Positions 8,396-20,051 of a DNA stretch of 64,000 nucleotides are shown in pieces; within the stretch, counting starts at the first letter, position 1, and each line of letters starts with the position of its first letter. Made by a program: the position numbers and the translations under genes. The stretch comes from Paralithodes platypus (lineage: Eukaryota > Arthropoda > Malacostraca > Decapoda > Lithodidae). The stretch spans positions 35,725,760-35,789,759 of the forward strand of contig CM064572.1 of the NCBI GenBank assembly GCA_032716605.1. Reading direction: 5' to 3'. The notes beneath the pieces are model-generated. The model searched no databases. It was not told where the DNA came from and saw nothing but the letters and a program-made list of their open reading frames with translations.

Positions 8396-8806
8396 TTGGT
8401 GCCCAGACCCCGGGATTTAGCTACCAGTAAGGGATTTTAAGGCAATGAACAAGGGGACATATAACAGGATGCAGGAACAACTCTATGATAAACTGGCAAG
8501 GCTAGCCAAGCGTTGGCTAGAGAGGGACGCCGGGGTTGTATCGTTGCGCCTGCCTAAGACCTGCATCCCACCCATCATCTTTCCCCAATAATTTTCTTTT
8601 CCGTTTCAGACTTCCTGTGACATATGACCTGACCTAAAAAAAAATCTTGTTCAATATGATCCATTAGTAGGTATTGCTATTTAGTGTACTATTTTTTCTC
8701 CATAACATAGAAGTCCGCCGGTTGGCGTCTCTTAACTAGACTATTGATTTGCCGTTGTCTTTGTAACATAACATTTAGATACATAGCCTATAGGCTCGCA
8801 TGCAAA
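8396..8806 (+). other. BEL/Pao leader with primer-binding site
   Basis: TGGTGCCCAGACCCCGGG at 8397-8414 is the likely tRNA primer site. The rest is untranslated leader before the gag ATG. Confidence 0.6.
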
Positions 8807-9693
8807 ATGGATAAAGACCATAAAGAGACACCGTCTAGTGGGGTGCTGAGCAAAGCCCCTAAAAATCAAAGGGCGGGACTTCGGGGAGTATTAAATAGGC
8901 TAATTATGGACGTCAACACTTTCATCACTACTGCTGAACTAGAGGAATTGGAGGCTAGATTAGAAAACGTCCAAGCTACCCACGGTCGTATTACGGCTCT
9001 GAGTGAGGTGATTGTGGCTGACATGACAGAGGAGGAAGAGATAGTTCCAGAGTGTGATAATCGTGCCCTCTATGACGAACCTGTCTTTAGAGCGAAGTAC
9101 CTATTACAGCGTGCTGTCGCGAGTAAGAAGGGAGGCGATAATGAGGCCCATAGAAGGGCTGACCCAAAACATACTGTACACCTCCCAAAGCTCAATCTTC
9201 CTACATTTGGGGGCAAGTTGACTGAGTGGTTAGCTTTTTGGGACGTATTTCGATTTACGGTTCATGAATCCTCTTTGGATAATGTCCGCAAGTTTCACTA
9301 TCTGAAGGGACAAATGGAAGGAGAGGCCTTACATTTAATAGAGGGTTTTGCAGTAGTGGGTGGTAGTTATCTTGAAGCGGTACACTTATTAGAGTCCACA
9401 TACGGGGATAGAGAGCAGTTGAAGATGGCCCATGTCGTTGCCTTGTTGGGCTCCCAGAACCACAGTATAAGGTTGAGGAGTTTACAAACTTCAGGGCAAA
9501 TATGGAGTGCCATACTCGATCGCTAGACACCCTAGGGCTTACCACGCAGGAAATGATAGTCATTATCTTGCGTCAGAAGCTTCCTATGGCAATACTTGAT
9601 AAAAGATCATTTGAGCTGGGGGAGTTCAAAACTCAGTTCAGCAAGGAGATCAATAATCTACAGTTGAACAAAGGGAGAATGTATGTGTCGTGA
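8807..9693 (+). pseudogene. BEL/Pao Gag (DUF1759-type), frameshifted
   Basis: Gag forms the particle. The likely start is MDKDHKETP at 8807. A coiled region (ELEELEARLENVQ) precedes the DUF1759 core PKLNLPTFGGKLTEW..FW..F, typical of Pao-family elements. The frame stops at 9524-9526 and continues in another frame (9502-9693: TTQEMIVIILRQKLP), so there is an indel near 9500. Further stops follow before the zinc-knuckle part. Confidence 0.85.
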
Positions 9694-9705
9694 GGGAGTG
9701 AGAAT

Positions 9706-10908
9706 GTGGAGAAGAGGGGAACAATAAGCATGACAGTGGGGACTAAAGTAAAGAAAGAGGGTGCGTATAAGAAACCTGCTCAGATTCTATGTAAGCTATG
9801 TAACACCAATCATAAATGGAGTTTCTGCGTAAAATACCCAACAAATGAGACAAAACTAGCACAGGCGAAAAGATTGAAGCTATGTGTAGGTTGTCTAAGT
9901 AAAGAACATGGTAAGCAGGGACAATGTACTGCTACATACTTAAGGTCCTGTTGCCACTGCAAAGGACATCACTTTGATAAGTTGTGTCCTACAGCAGATA
10001 AAGCCAAAGACGTAAACAAAGAGGGTACTACAACTGTGGCACTAGGTAGCACGCAAGACACCACTATATTGCCCACAATACAGATTCCCATGGAAGGTAA
10101 TGACATTAACAAAGTTTGTCGGGTACTTCTAGATCAAGGGTCTCAACGTTCCTTTATAAAGAGGTCCGTACTAGTGGGACTGAAGCACCGAATCGTAGGG
10201 GCTGAGACTCTTCGATTACAGGGCTTCACAGGGGTTACTGATAAGCAAGACTACGAGATAGCGGAGATTTCATATTTCTACCGTAAAAACCGGTACTTTA
10301 TGACTTGTATCGTAGTAGACACCCTACCAGAATATGTATCTGTTGGTGTGAAGAAGGTGGAACACGCATTACGTAGCAAAGGGGTTAACTTGTCAGATCC
10401 CATGGGAAATCAGAGTGAGGTGCATGTTCTACTTGGTGTGGATCATTATTATGAAGTAGTATACCCTGGATTTAAAAAGATGTGTGGTGTAATTTTAATC
10501 CCCACTAAATTTGGATACTGCATGAGCGGAAAGGTGCATACTACACAGTCAAAGGTCCTGGTCGACACGGTCTCGATATATAGAGTCAATGTAACCGCGG
10601 CAGAGGAGTTGGGAAGGGAGGATTCCCAACCTAGTGACCCTAAGATGGCTGCCGAGTTCGACCTGGAACGATTGAGGAGATGGGATCACATAGGCATTAA
10701 TCCTATGGAGACTGATTATGACTCGGAAGTTGCGCTACAAAGGTTTGACGAGTCTGTGTGCTACTGTGCCTCAGACAAGCAATATAAAGTTAGTTTACCC
10801 TGGAAGAACAGTGAGATAAGCCTGCCTACCAACTATGGTTTGGCATTAGGTCGCTTGCGCGCATTACAGCATAAATTGTGTAACGAACCGAGCACGCGCC
10901 AGGCGTAA
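9706..10908 (+). pseudogene. BEL/Pao zinc knuckles and aspartic protease
   Basis: The N-terminal part carries cysteine/histidine motifs (CKLCNTNHKWSFC and CCHCKGHHFDKLC) of the Pao nucleocapsid region. The DUF1758-type retropepsin follows, with active-site region LLDQGSQRSFI; the family usually reads DSGS or DTGS, so DQGS is a substitution beside the catalytic Asp. A hydrophobic LLGVDHYYEV is the second protease landmark. The frame ends at 10908 short of the RT, with an indel before the MITE insertion. Confidence 0.85.
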
Positions 10909-10976
10909 AACGATGTATTTCGGAGTTATGAAGATAGGGGCTTTATTGAGAGTGTCGATGTCAAGGAACCGTTTAA

Positions 10977-11456
10977 CCCTTTACGAGCGGCCTATGCGGT
11001 TTATTTATATGTACCGCCCAGCGGGGTGTTTTTAGCCAAAATAGGGCTGTTTACGTGATCATTTTCATGCCTAAATAAGACCCAGAACGTAAAACAAGTA
11101 TCTATCCCTGAAAGGGCATAAACAGAGCTTTCGAATGACACCATAACGATCCTTTTATGATGGCTAGTTTTCTTGCAATAACCGTGCAACGCGAGTGCAA
11201 AAAGCATGTAATTAGCCACTTTCCCGATACAATTCCGTATATAGCGAGTGAGAGAGGTAGGAGGGAGGTGAGATTCGTGTCAGTAGGTTCGCCGCGATGG
11301 TCTGGAGCAGTCATACACTCGCTACTCTCCTGCCACCACTTGTCTCTCTCTCTCAGCAACATTACGTGCTGAAATTGCCACTCGAGTTATGTCGAGCGCC
11401 GCCACATAGTCCAGCTTTATTTAACTCGACTTAAGTTGCGCGCCGACTTTTAGGGG
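10977..11456. mobile_element. piggyBac-type MITE, copy 1 (480 bp)
   Basis: Flanked by TTAA on both sides (10973-10976, 11457-11460). Ends CCCTTTACGAGCGGC and GCGCCGACTTTTAGGGG. Removing it with one TTAA joins GAACCGTTTAAGAAGGG in one pol frame, which proves a precise insertion. A second copy lies at 36447-36926 and a diverged third at 56567-57043. No transposase inside. Confidence 0.85.
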
Positions 11457-11460
11457 TTAA

Positions 11461-12388
11461 GAAGGGTAGGGTTCACTATCTAGCCCATCATGGGGTAAGG
11501 AAAGACAGCGTCACCACACCAATACGGGTGGTGTATGACTGTTCTGCCCACCAAGGTCAACAACCCAGTCTAAATGACTGCCTGTTGACAGGTCCGTCCA
11601 TGGTGTCGGACCTGTCCCAACATCTATTGCGGTTTAGGCTGGGGAAATACGCCTATACCAGTGACATCGAGAAAGCATTCTTGATGGTCAAGCTAAAGGA
11701 GGAAGATAGAGATGTTACCCGCTTTCTTTGGTTCAGCGACATTAGCGACTCTGAAAGTCCCATCATAATATACCGTTTTCGGGTTGTACTCGTTGGGGCC
11801 ACTTGCTCGCAGTTTTTGTTAAATGCCACAATCAGAAAACATCTAGCTGACACTCATGAGGACACAAGTAAACTATCTCGCGGAATATACATTGACAATT
11901 TGCAGGGTACTAGCGATAGTCAAGATGATTTGTTATATGCATACTGGCAAGCACGCAGATTGTTTGCGGATGCACATCTATTTCTCCGCGAGTGGGTTAC
12001 TAATAGTGAAGATCTTCAGAGTTTAATACAGGTGGATGGTACGGCATCTCTTAACCAGGAAAAGTCCAGAAATTTGGGGATGATCTGGCAACCTAAACAT
12101 GACATACTAACTTTTCAAACAAGGTCTTTTGCTCAGCAGACAGGAGCGCACACAAAAAGAAGTCTGTTGAGCAAAGTTGCGCAATTGTTTGATCCTTTGG
12201 GTCTAGCATTACCTGTTACCATAAGAGCTTGGATTCTAATGCAGGAAGTTTGGAGACGTAAATTAGGATGGGATGACAGTTTGCCCGAGGACCTGAATGA
12301 CCAAGGGACATTGTTGTTGAATGAATATGCCATCCTATGTACTAAACCTATACCTCGTAAAGTGGCGGCGTTCGGTGACGTTATGTAA
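11461..12388 (+). pseudogene. BEL/Pao reverse transcriptase
   Basis: RT copies the element RNA. Visible landmarks: VVYDCSA and SLNDCLLTGPSM, then SDIEKAFLMVKL and the active-site region YIDNL, where BEL elements normally read YVDDL. The second catalytic Asp is thus Asn here, predicting loss of activity. KRSLLSKVAQLFDPLGL and the connection domain follow. The frame opens just after the MITE and closes with TAA at 12386-12388. Confidence 0.88.
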
Positions 12389-12391
12389 CAC

Positions 12392-13741
12392 ACGTTTTGC
12401 GATGCTAGCGCCACGGCATAAGGGGTAGCCATATATGTTGTTACTTCATTTGGGGCACATTTAGTTACAGCCCGGGCCAAGGTAGCCCCGGTTAAAAAGG
12501 TAACTATCCCTAAAATGGAATTGACTGCCATGCTGCTATTAGCACGTCTGGTGCAACATGTACGCGCAGCATACGAGAGCGAATTAAATATTGAAATCGT
12601 TCACGTTTGCTGCGATAGTCAGGTCGCACTCAACTGGATACATAGCAAGAAGTCTCTGCCAGTTTATGTGCGGAATAGGGTAGATGAGATTAGAGCCCTT
12701 TTGCCAGATGTTGCTTATCATTATGTAAATACAAAAGAAAACCCTAGTGATCTCATAACTAGGGGTATAACGGCTAGCCAGTTAATGAACTCCGAATTGT
12801 GGTGGCATGGTCCAAAGTGGCTGCTCCATGAAAGTGAATGGACGATATGGCATGCTGTTGGTGAGGGACTTCTGCCACTGGAAACAGTGGCAGTTACAGC
12901 CCAACCAAATGAGCCACCGGGTCCTATCATAAAGTGGGCAAGATTCGGTGACTATAATAAACTAGTCAGAGTTGTAGCTTGGTTGTTGCGATATGTATCC
13001 AATCTCAAGCTTAAAGTAACGGGCCAACACTGGAACAGGGGTCACAACATTGATGGTCGTGAATTTAAAGCAGCTGAAGTAACTTTGATCAAATGGGTTC
13101 AAGTAGAAACCTTTTCCAATGAATTAGAATCCTTGAAAAGCTCGAATAAGACATTAATGCCTAATATAGTGCGTCAACTAAGGTTGCACCTAGACAATGG
13201 CCTCATCAGGTGTAAGGGTCGCCTGAAGTGGTCGGGTGTACCAGACGGCACAAACCGCCCTATACTTATGCCAACAAGACATCACATTACTGATCTATTG
13301 ATCATACGTGCACATAGGGAAGTAAAACACTACGGGGTATGTCATATTATATCAAATTTACGTCTCACATGGTGGATACCCAGAGTTCGACAAGTAGCTC
13401 GACGCGTAGTGAGAAAGTGTTTAATATGCCAGAGACTAAAGGGTAAACCATATGCAACTGGACCAGCTCCACCTCTACCTGAATGCCGTGTAAAGCACGT
13501 AGAACCTTTCCAAGCGGTAGGATTAGATTACACAGGGGCATTGAAGACGAGGGAGCATGAGAAGGTTTATATATTATTGTTTACCTGTGCGAAGTCTCGA
13601 GCGGTACTCCTAGAACTATGTGATAATATGTCTAGCGAAGAATTTATGCTGGCATTTAGACAGTTTTGTGCCCGTCGTTCATTCCCTCAACTCATTCTTA
13701 GCGACAATGCTCCCACTTATGTCCAAGCATCAAATATCTAA
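12392..13741 (+). pseudogene. BEL/Pao RNase H and integrase N-terminal/core region
   Basis: RNase H starts at about 12395 (FCDASATA, then a TAA where Tyr is usual) and continues with MELTAMLLLARLV and CCDSQVALNWI. The DUF5641/integrase part follows: zinc-binding HREVKHYG..C..C (KCLICQRL), then the core with GLDYTGAL (first Asp) and LILSDNAPTY (second Asp). A stop near 13741 splits it from the last part of integrase. Confidence 0.85.
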
Positions 13742-13746
13742 AGGAT

Positions 13747-14307
13747 ATGAGTATTGATCCTACTATCATCACTTTTTTAGGGGAGAAGAAGTGCGAATGG
13801 AGGTTCCTTCCAGTTAATGCACCTTGGTTTGGTGGAATGTGGGAACGGTGTGTCGGCATAGTAAAGTCAGGACTCAGAGCGGTTGTAGGACGTGCTCTAT
13901 TAAAGAAGAGTAAGTTGACGACAGTCCTCACAGAGAAAGAGGCAGTCGTGAATGATCGCCTGCTTACATATGTGTACACCGACCTGCAAGAACCACTACC
14001 ATTAACGCCAGCTCACTTGCTATATGGAAAACCATTGACTGCGTTTCCATCTGATTTTCAGTCCATAGTAGAGTTAGAGGATCCCTCGTTGTACTCTGAG
14101 GTAGCGGTGTCTAAGAGATACCAGTATATATCCAGGATAATAGAGGATTTTAGGAAACGGTGGATTAGTGAATATCTGCTAGCATTGAGGGAAAGGAGTA
14201 TTACTCCCTCTGGTAGACCAACGGCACCTACAGTTGGTGAAGTTGTTTTAATTAAAGAAGATAGTCCTCGTTTATACTGGAAATTAGGCCGCATGTTGGA
14301 GGTATAA
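13747..14307 (+). pseudogene. BEL/Pao integrase, C-terminal part
   Basis: Contains WRFLPVNAPWFGGMWERCVG, where the family reads P..GG.WER; this E is the third integrase acid. Continues through LLYGKPL to GEVVLIKEDSPR..W.LG, the Pao DUF5641 tail. It ends in a stop just before a final piece at 14332-14574. Confidence 0.82.
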
Positions 14308-14331
14308 AAAGGGGCAGACTCTGTAGAGCGG

Positions 14332-14574
14332 GTGGCGCTATTGAAGACAGCCACTGGAACTACTGTTCGTCCTATCGCACGTGTGTACGCTTTGGAGCTG
14401 GATTCCGCATTGCAATCTGATGCTCCACCTATTATTGCTGGGTCCGAGGATTCTCAAAAGAACGACTCACCTTTTATTGATGGTGATCATTCTCGGACCG
14501 GGACGTGTCCCAGACGTGCTGCTTCTGGCGCCGTCGACTTGTGGCGTCAGAAGATAGCCTCTGGGCAACTTTAG
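14332..14574 (+). pseudogene. BEL/Pao Pol C-terminal tail
   Basis: VRPIARVYALEL is the usual end of the DUF5641 region (RP..KLYPLE-like). The remaining ~50 residues are unstructured. A stop separates it from the preceding frame. The polypurine tract and 3' LTR follow within 40 bp. Confidence 0.65.
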
Positions 14575-14613
14575 GTTTAAGGTAGGGTTCAGGTCTTTTT
14601 TGTGGGGGGAGTG

Positions 14614-15404
14614 TATCGTATAAATACGATAGAATATGACTCTTTTGTGATCTCGTATGTCTCTGTGACGTCACTATCTCTCCTACAGCACGACGTAGGA
14701 CGAGTAGATCGTATATTATAAGATTGTAAATAAGTTAAGTTATAAAAGGCCTAATATGCTATTAAGCAATATTGCCATGGTCTTATGTAGTATATATGAA
14801 TTTATCGTATATATTAATATAATTTATCGTATAGAGCAACCTAGATGCGGTACGCTAATTTGGGCTCCTGGTCTTTTGCCAAGGCAGCAAGGTGTGACTT
14901 CGAGGAACACCAGAGCCTTCACGAACACCAACCAGTAAACATCTAAATTTTCCGCCCTCAGTTGATCGAGCTTTTGTGCCTCTAATCACAATACACATAC
15001 AGCAATACACACAGCTACACCATCACGACGCTCTCATCGACACCATGACTGACTGACAGATAAGCATAATAATCATGTCCATTCCCATGTAATCATTTAT
15101 TCTTTCTTTAACTTGACTCGAGTCTTGGGACCGAAGTCTCGTTCCCCATTGTCCACCGCCATATTGGGTAAAACGTTCTACCTTGCCTCATTGCCACGTG
15201 GAACTATTGGTGAGTTAATTCCTGGCTAATATTAACCCTTATAACCTTACCCTATATATACATTTATTATGTGAGACCTTTGGATATAAATTAGCTTGTT
15301 TCAGATTTAATTCAATTTAGATATAGAGTAGTTTTCATTTAGATTGATTTTATTTGATTCATTATAGCTTAGTAATATTTAACTTCCATTGATAGTTTAC
15401 CACA
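14614..15404 (+). repeat. 3' LTR of BEL/Pao element
   Basis: 791 bp, the same length as the 5' LTR, ending GATAGTTTACCACA. It is preceded by GGGGGGAGTG; the TG at 14612-14613 has no counterpart in the 5' LTR. Confidence 0.9.
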
Positions 15405-15612
15405 CCACACATTATTGGGCCGACACAAATTTTTTAGAATTGAAATGCTAAATTCCGAGTTCAACAATGAACTGAAAGATTTTCGGATAGAGCTTGATAT
15501 GGTAGACCGGCTTTATCACATAGACAAATCTGAGAATAAACTGGAATACTTCCTCACGGCCCGCGTCATCCATAAAATATATCCGAAGAAGCGGCTGTTC
15601 GTGAATGTCTGG
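15405..15612 (+). pseudogene. Second copy of the orphan 6100 gene, 3' piece
   Basis: Continues collinearly from the BEL target site (CACATTATTGGGC versus CATATATTGTTGTGC in copy 1) and keeps the VDRLY and IYPKKRLFVN region. Similarity fades near 15610 where the minus-strand gypsy fragment begins. The position of TGA in copy 1 appears as TGG at about 15609. Confidence 0.75.
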
Positions 15613-15826
15613 GTGTCCCGCTCATCCCTGTTAATACTCCTGACTTAAAATAGTAACAAGTAGAAGCACCGACTGACTCCTCACTACAAGCAGAACTAGC
15701 TAAACCTTCCAACTCTGGGTCAGCCTGCTGCAACTCTACCAACTCACGAGGTGACAGATTATCCACACTACGGAGAACTGCTTCATCCTCTGAATGGTTT
15801 AACTTAGCAAGGAAAGTATCAACCAA
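15613..15826 (-). pseudogene. Gypsy A, integrase N-terminal remnant
   Basis: LVELQQADPELEGLASSA and CYYFKSGVLTG match the stretch that precedes the integrase zinc finger in gypsy elements. The frame ends where similarity to the orphan gene copy begins, so this is a truncation point. Confidence 0.65.
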
Positions 15827-15868
15827 GAGAACATCATTATCTTCATCACCCTCTAAACCACTAGTAAC

Positions 15869-16360
15869 TTAATATTTTGCCCTAGTGACAGCACATGCAG
15901 GAAACACATCAGAGGAGCCGTCCTCGACTCCAGCCACCGGCTCACTAGACAACCGAGAAGCTGGACAAACCCGACCCCCAGCAATGTTGTTGCCAAGGAG
16001 AAACGTCACACCAGACATAGGAAGTGTTTCAACCAATCCTACCATCACTGGACCTTGAACAATATCAGACTCAAGATTCACTCTGCACAAAGGGACAGAA
16101 CAATTATTACTCCCTAAACCCTGCAACATTACAGTTTCACCAGAGGAATTATTAGAGCCTAAAACACTAGTCACTAGTAGGGATTGGCAAGCACCTGTGT
16201 CTCGTAAAATATTAACAGATTTCCTGTCACTGCCATTAAGTGAACTGACAAAACCATCAGACAGGAATTTTGCATAGGAACTCTTGAGAGTGTCACCCAC
16301 ATCACTGCTCAAAAGAGGAGCTTTATCAATAGAGCTTACGTTTCTCTCCAAAGCACTCAA
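15869..16360 (-). pseudogene. Gypsy A, aspartic protease
   Basis: Contains NILRDTGACQSLL (catalytic DTG) and GVTFLLGNNIAGG, matching the protease of elements B (GVTLLLGNDVAGE) and C (GVDLLLGNDFAGP). A stop separates it from the integrase piece. A zinc-knuckle region follows upstream near 16480-16520, in another frame. Confidence 0.8.
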
Positions 16361-16860
16361 AGCAGGTGAAACAGAGTTATTTATAAGACATTGGGAACTC
16401 TCAAGAGTAGATACCAGACCAACTGACTGAACATTTTCAGGTTTATTATTAGCATCACGCTGTCTCTTAAAACATTTCTCAGCAATATGACCTAGTTTAC
16501 CACAATAATTACATTTCTTCTTAGAAAAGTTAAAAGTGGAACTAGTATTTCCTTCCTGAGAAACATTATCTTTACTCTCCTTCTTTACACCTGTACTCTG
16601 AGAAGAGGCTACATATTTACTCTCATATCTCTTTATTTGATTACCTGTAGGCTATAATGTTTGTGAGTGAGAAAATACTCATCAGCTAAAATTGCAGCAT
16701 CAGAAACAGTGTCTACCTTTTTCTCATCAATATATAAACTGACATCCTTCCTGACACATCTTTTGAAGTCCTCCAATAAGATAATCTGCTTAAATTTTAT
16801 CAAAGTCAGCATTTACATTCTTAGAATTTAACCATTGATCCAACAGATCTTCTTTATAAA
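16361..16860 (-). pseudogene. Gypsy A, nucleocapsid and gag remnants
   Basis: Degraded minus-strand sequence with Lys/Ser-rich residues and a CxxC..H-type stretch (CNYCGKLGHIAEKCF-like when read through 16470-16512). Frames are short because of indels. Confidence 0.5.
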
Positions 16861-16861
16861 C

Positions 16862-17005
16862 CTTTAACCGTCCTGGTGGTGTAATGGTTAAGGTGGCAAA
16901 AATCTGTGTGTGATAAACCGGGTTCGAATCCCGGTGGATCACATATATACTTTATTTGATTTCATTGGGGGTGTGGTGAAATTAATAAAATATAGATTAT
17001 CAGTA
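16862..17005 (+). mobile_element. tRNA-derived SINE, copy 1
   Basis: The head carries a pol III A box (TGGTGTAATGGTTAAGG) and a B box in the T-arm CCGGGTTCGAATCCCGG. It is followed by GATCACA and a tail TTGATTTCATTGGGGGTG...AATTAATAAAATATAGAT. It inserted in the gypsy A gag and is duplicated 315 bp downstream with the same 5' flank (AAACCTTTAACC). The anticodon arm cannot fold normally, so it is not a working tRNA. Confidence 0.8.
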
Positions 17006-17176
17006 GGTTCAGGGATATTTCGTACCGAGGCCGGTTTATATGATCTGTGCCCCATGAATACTCTTTCCTCTCACTTAAACATTAGGCCTACCATAGCGCG
17101 GTTGGGAATATGAACATGATTAGATTAATATCCAGTATTCGAGAATGGATAATAAGTCGTAGGCGTGTGCATAAAC

Positions 17177-17328
17177 CTTTAACCGTCCTGGTGGTGTAAT
17201 GGTTAAGGTGGCAAAAATCTGTGTGTGATAACTCGGGTTCGAATCCCGGTGGATCACATAATTATATACTTTAATTGATTTCATTGGGGGTGTATGGTGT
17301 TGTGGTGAAATTAATAAAATATAGATAC
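17177..17328 (+). mobile_element. tRNA-derived SINE, copy 2
   Basis: Nearly identical head and tail to copy 1 (GATAACTCGGGTTCGAATCCC), sharing the 13-bp upstream flank AAACCTTTAACCG with it, so the pair is probably a local duplication. Confidence 0.8.
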
Positions 17329-17347
17329 ATTTTGGCATAGCTGATTA

Positions 17348-18013
17348 TTACTCAACATGAGATTGTTTATCCTGCTTGTAAGTGGTTCTAAATTTAGCTC
17401 TGTAGGCTTCAGGAACAAGTTCATAGGCATTAAGAATCAGGCTCTTAACTACATCATAATTATCAGACTGATCCTGAGACAAAGATGCATAAGTAACTTG
17501 AGCTTTACCAGTGAGTACACTCTGAAGGAGTATTGGCCAATATTGCTTGGGCCATTTGAAACCATTAGCTGCCTTCTCAAACAATTGAAAGTATTTAGTT
17601 ACATCAGATTCATTAAAGACAGGGACAAGTCTAACATTTTTAGCCACATCAAAACTATCAGGGTTAGATGGCCTAATTCCAGCCTGTTGCATACGGTACT
17701 CATGGTCTAACTTAGCAATTTCAATTGCCTGTTAAGCCTGAGCTTCCTGAACACGAGCCTGTGCTTGAATCTTTGCAAGTTCAATGTTTTTATCCATGTC
17801 AACTGGAGGAGTTAAATTAAATAGTTTTATATTAATCATGTCAACAATTTGATCTTTATGAGCACTTGAAGGAGGAGTAAGCTGCAGGTATTGTGCAAGA
17901 ACTTTGAGTTCATTTTTATTCCTACTTTCTACCTCGACAACTGTCTTAACACTCTCTACAACATCTTTAGCTTCCTCAAAGGTAGAAATAGTTGAAAAAT
18001 ACATCGTGAACAT
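17348..18013 (-). pseudogene. Gypsy A, Gag N-terminal half
   Basis: Two frames: 18013-17732 (DQIVDMINIKLFNL, then a coiled Lys/Ala/Gln-rich end) and 17692-17348, which contains VPVFNESDVTKYFQLFEKAA and WPILLQSVLTGKAQ. These match the element B Gag (FTEDNVQDFFVLFEEVA, LQTVLTGQART). A single stop and a frameshift separate them. Confidence 0.8.
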
Positions 18014-18089
18014 TTAAATATACAATCACAAGCAAATAAATTAATATATTCTTTAACAAGTCCCGAAGATCTTGGATCAAGGTCGCCAA

Positions 18090-19075
18090 TGTTATGTTTC
18101 TGGGCGAGGTGAAATGACACAAACAAAAGGTTAAATATGGAATTCAAAACTGCTGTCAAAACCCTCTCCAAAATATCCAGGTTCAAGGAAAACTAGATTA
18201 CAAAATCCTAGTTTAATTAAAGGTAAGTATTATAATGTAACAAATAAAATCAGTCTCCTCAGGACGAGCAATAAGAATATATATTGCACTAAGATTTTCA
18301 GAAAATATGAAAGTGAAAAAAAAAAATAACTATATACCTTTACAATGCAAGGTAAAAAATAGCTATATCACATAAGAAATAATATTTTCTCAAGATCACG
18401 GGAAATGGTTAAGGGAATCCACGCAATATTAATAAAAACAATACAAGTAATCAATACAACTATTTAAAAGTGAAATAAGCACTTAAATATCACTTGAGAA
18501 AAATATTCTTTCTGAAATAACAATACTTGGCAACGAATCACAAATTAATAATGGTTTACTCTTGTAACATTATTGCATGCAATCAAAAGGAAATAACAAA
18601 ATAATTGATCACTAGATAAACTTATAATAATACACAATATCACTAAGAATAATAACTAGGCTATGATATGGAACACACTTATATACTCAACACTCGGGAG
18701 CACAGGTGATGATTGCAGGTTACAATATCTTGAAGGTAGCCAGGAGAGATATATCACTTCACTAGGTATAATATTACTATTTACAGGCAAGAGAGAGAGG
18801 TGTGTGCGCGATGTTAAGGTCAGCTGGTCTGGAGTCAAGAGATAGGGCTTATATAGGTCTCACTGTAACGAGAACGAGAACGATCTTTAAGCCTCGCGAG
18901 GCACCGAGAGAGCATACAGCCTAGCGCCCGCCGGAGATATGATCACGTGGAATGAATGACGCAATCACTATTCACACATACGAATTATGTGACTTTCTCT
19001 AAAATGCGTATTGTAACCCTATCACTATTGTACTTATTTTTACTAATATATTATTTAAATTCACATTACATAACA
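18090..19075 (-). repeat. LTR of gypsy element A
   Basis: About 986 bp bounded by TGTTATGT (18090) and ACATAACA (to 19075), an 8-bp terminal inverted repeat, next to a TGGCGACC-type primer site. Its partner LTR is missing, so the outer boundary is inferred from the inverted repeat. Confidence 0.65.
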
Positions 19076-19082
19076 ATATACA

Positions 19083-19084
<2 letters not shown>

Positions 19085-19127
<43 letters not shown>
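19085..19127. repeat. (AT)n microsatellite
   Basis: About 43 bp of pure AT repeats beside the LTR and a second A-tailed repeat. Confidence 0.95.
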
Positions 19128-19131
<4 letters not shown>

Positions 19132-19169
19132 GTTCACTGCTCAATAGGTGGCGTTCTGAGAGTGAGGGT

Positions 19170-19368
19170 CTGAGTCTGGAGGGTGAGACGGTGAAGCACT
19201 TGAGCGAAGCAACCAGCCGCTTCAGAGATGGAGCTGCTTTGAGCCATGATGGATGCTTCACATGTCTCACTCCCCAGGCTGGAACAAGACCTCACGGGCT
19301 TCACCGTGTTGAGCGGTGGAATGTACAGGCTCTCAGCCTATGCCCGAGAGGGAGTAGTTGGAATATAG

Positions 19369-19403
<35 letters not shown>
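19170..19403 (+). mobile_element. Poly(A)-tailed dispersed repeat (SINE-like), copy 2
   Basis: Shares GGTGAGACGGTGAAGCAC, CTTCACATGTCTCACTCCC and CTCTCAGCCTATGCCCGAG with 3849-4119 and ends in a 34-bp A-tract, then a (TA)n run (19409-19438). Confidence 0.7.
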
Positions 19404-19404
<1 letters not shown>

Positions 19405-19405
19405 G

Positions 19406-19441
<36 letters not shown>

Positions 19442-19489
19442 GGACTTCAGTGGGTGGTCTGGGGCAACGCAGTTTCCATAATAAGAGGA

Positions 19490-20051
19490 AACATAGGGAA
19501 ATAATTCCATGGAGCACCATCTTTATTTCAAATTTTCGGCTTACTCAAGCAGCCATCCTAAGGTAAAACATCATGATCCTAAGAATTTAAAATCAAATAG
19601 TTTAACATTATATCATCAAATCGACAAATAATTAAACAATACAAGTAAAGTCAACTAAACACGTTAACCATAAGCTTAAAAAACTAAACATTGTAAATCA
19701 AACAGGAATTGCAAACCTCTTAACACCTAAAATACAAAAATGGAAACATACTAAAGAAATATTAATTCTTCCCCACAACGCAAATATAATGATATATTAA
19801 ATCAAACAAAAAAGTACGTAACCGCTGATCAAACTTGTCTAAAAATAACCACTAGCCTAAAGAAGTTAAACATGACAGTACAGTGAAAGAAAAAGGTATA
19901 CGACCGCTTACCAAATGCGTCCACACCCAACTGCAGACTAATCCAAACTGCAAAATACTACGTTATTATGGTTCCAAAAGATTAAAAAACCCTAAATATA
20001 AGTCTCAATAAATCACCCAAAATGAAGCACCAACAAAAAAAGAAACAAACT
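19490..20051 (-). mobile_element. Penelope-like element, 3' untranslated part
   Basis: This sequence continues, on the minus strand, from the stop codon of the GIY-YIG frame at 30481-30483 once gypsy G1 and one AAACT are removed. It is AT-rich and non-coding, and ends with AAGATGGTGCTCCATGGAAT followed by TATTTCCC (minus strand). The inverted form of that end also lies at the 5' edge of the element near 31645-31675. Confidence 0.65.

Larger units (their letters stand above)
7605..15404 (+). mobile_element. BEL/Pao LTR retrotransposon, near complete, inactive
   Basis: A 7.8-kb element with two 791-bp LTRs differing at about a dozen positions by eye, a primer site TGGTGCCCAGACCCCGGG just after the 5' LTR, gag, zinc knuckles, protease, RT, RNase H and integrase in BEL order, and a purine tract GTGGGGGGAG before the 3' LTR. 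It is flanked by the 5-bp duplication CCACA (7600-7604 and 15405-15409), and removing it joins a gene copy collinear with 6100-6300. Stops, frameshifts and a 480-bp piggyBac-type MITE (10977-11456) disable it. Confidence 0.93.
15613..19075 (-). mobile_element. Gypsy element A fragment (Gmr1-related), 5' LTR to start of integrase
   Basis: Minus-strand order is LTR (19075-18090), primer site TGGCGACCTTGATCC, gag pieces, zinc-knuckle region, protease, start of integrase. The gag and protease resemble elements B and C in this window. It is cut off inside the integrase N-terminus near 15613, and two tRNA-derived SINEs lie in gag. Confidence 0.8.

Noticed and set aside
16862..17328. Functional tRNA genes
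   Set aside because: The A and B boxes are present but the acceptor and anticodon arms do not fold, and a shared 3' tail marks a SINE.
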